Origin: Gammaproteobacteria bacterium
GTDB lineage: Bacteria; Pseudomonadota; Gammaproteobacteria; Pseudomonadales; Pseudomonadaceae
Assembly (NCBI GenBank): GCA_018816095.1
Contig: JAHIWP010000045.1
Location: 20,987-84,986 of the forward strand
Reading direction: 5' to 3'
DNA: 64,000 nt
A model generated the notes under the pieces. That model had not been told where the DNA came from. It ran no database searches and saw nothing but the letters and a program-made list of their open reading frames with translations. Each line of letters begins with the position of its first letter. Position 1 is the first letter of the stretch. Of the stretch, positions 63,766 to 64,000 are shown one piece after another. The translations under genes were made by a program, and so were the position numbers.

Positions 63766-63880
63766 ATTCCACGGCCATCCGGCCACCCATTCCATGAGCA
63801 TCTGGCCACCGATTCCACGGTGATCCGGCCACCCGTTCCACGCGCATCCGGCCACTGATTCCACGGCCATCTGGCCACCC
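63766..63880 (+). repeat. Five tandem 23-bp terminal repeats of the IS21 element
   Basis: Units at 63766-63788, 63789-63811, 63812-63834, 63835-63857 and 63858-63880, all beginning (A/G)TTCCA and ending GGCCAC plus two bases. No spacers intervene, and the period is constant at 23. They are probable IstA-binding sites. Confidence 0.9.
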
Positions 63881-63949
63881 GCCCAGGTAGGCAGCCACGC
63901 AGGATTTATTCACTACCATCGACCTCTTTTTCGAAGCACAGAGGTCGTC

Positions 63950-64000
63950 GTGGAGCGTTTATCCATGCGTAAGATTCGCGAAGTACTACGTCTCAAGTTC
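63950..64000 (+). CDS. istA: IS21-family transposase IstA, N-terminus (partial)
   Basis: 17 codons to the window edge: VERLSMRKIREVLRLKF, matching the start of IS21 IstA transposases (a helix-turn-helix of the type MRKIREVLRLK). GTG at 63950 has GAGG five bases upstream; ATG at 63965 is an alternative. The DDE domain would lie outside the window. Confidence 0.82.
   Translation, partial: MERLSMRKIREVLRLKF

Larger units (their letters stand above)
63761..64000 (+). mobile_element. IS21-family insertion sequence, left end (continues beyond window)
   Basis: Starts at about 63761 (TGCGGATTCCACGG). It has an array of tandem 23-bp units followed by a transposase gene reading rightward. IS21 elements carry multiple terminal repeats bound by the IstA transposase and encode IstA and IstB. 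The exact end and target duplication cannot be fixed without the right end. Confidence 0.8.

Noticed and set aside
63766-63880. Possible CRISPR array
   Set aside because: The 23-bp units are contiguous with no spacers, and the adjacent gene is an IS21 transposase, so they are IS terminal repeats.

Overview
The window reads as a conserved Pseudomonas chromosome segment: GC-rich, densely packed, with a medium-chain-length polyhydroxyalkanoate (PHA) locus, rsmE directly after tatABC, hisBHAF with a DUF2164 gene, and a glnA-ntrBC region. The gene order agrees with what I recall of the P. aeruginosa argS to tRNA-Thr stretch; that is memory, not a comparison run here. About 62 kb is core genome. 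The last 2 kb, beyond a tRNA-Thr gene, is accessory DNA ending inside an IS21-family element.

Layout. 1-3.4 kb: argS 3' end, a SPOR-domain protein, the hslVU protease behind a good sigma32-type promoter, and a DUF971 gene. 3.8-10.8 kb: PHA locus, phaC1-phaZ-phaC2-phaD on + and, convergent, phaF, phaI and a third granule-associated gene on -. 10.9-11.2 kb: two large imperfect palindromes. 11.3-17.2 kb: ubiE-ubiJ-ubiB, hisI-hisE, tatA-tatB-tatC, rsmE. 17.2-19.2 kb: an HxlR regulator divergent from an SDR/isomerase pair, with two copies of an operator between them. 19.2-26.4 kb: dtd-pip, lipoproteins, DUF924, fbp, a membrane GGDEF protein, a YkgJ-type protein. 26.6-32 kb: a phosphoethanolamine transferase, typA, thiI. 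32-38 kb: glnA, two DUF4124 paralogues and ntrBC, with sigma54 promoter elements and NtrC-like sites upstream of both glnA and ntrB. 38-44.6 kb: trmL, secB-grxC-rhodanese, gpmI-envC-ctpA. 44.7-51 kb: two paralogous periplasmic binding proteins, an orphan Stealth-type sugar-phosphate transferase of lower GC, then hisF, hisA, DUF2164, hisH and hisB. 51-56.7 kb: OFA-family transporter, AsmA-like protein, mutY, yggX. 57-61.7 kb: tRNA-Phe, a polar amino-acid ABC transporter, a methyltransferase. 61.9 kb: tRNA-Thr.

How the genes work together: the PHA locus holds both synthases, the depolymerase, the activator and the phasins. glnA, ntrB and ntrC form a nitrogen-control unit whose regulator probably acts on both promoters. 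hisI/hisE and hisB/H/A/F supply six of the histidine steps from two places. ubiE/J/B serve ubiquinone synthesis. tatABC exports folded proteins.

The most unusual feature is in the accessory tail. At 62361-62481 a three-way-junction RNA resembling phage C4 antisense RNA precedes a small unknown gene. It has two single-stranded or bulged segments complementary to the leader just downstream, and that gene's Shine-Dalgarno lies in a hairpin. Next to it are an XRE repressor with tandem 15-bp operators and a metallophosphoesterase gene cut by the IS21 element, whose end carries five tandem 23-bp repeats.
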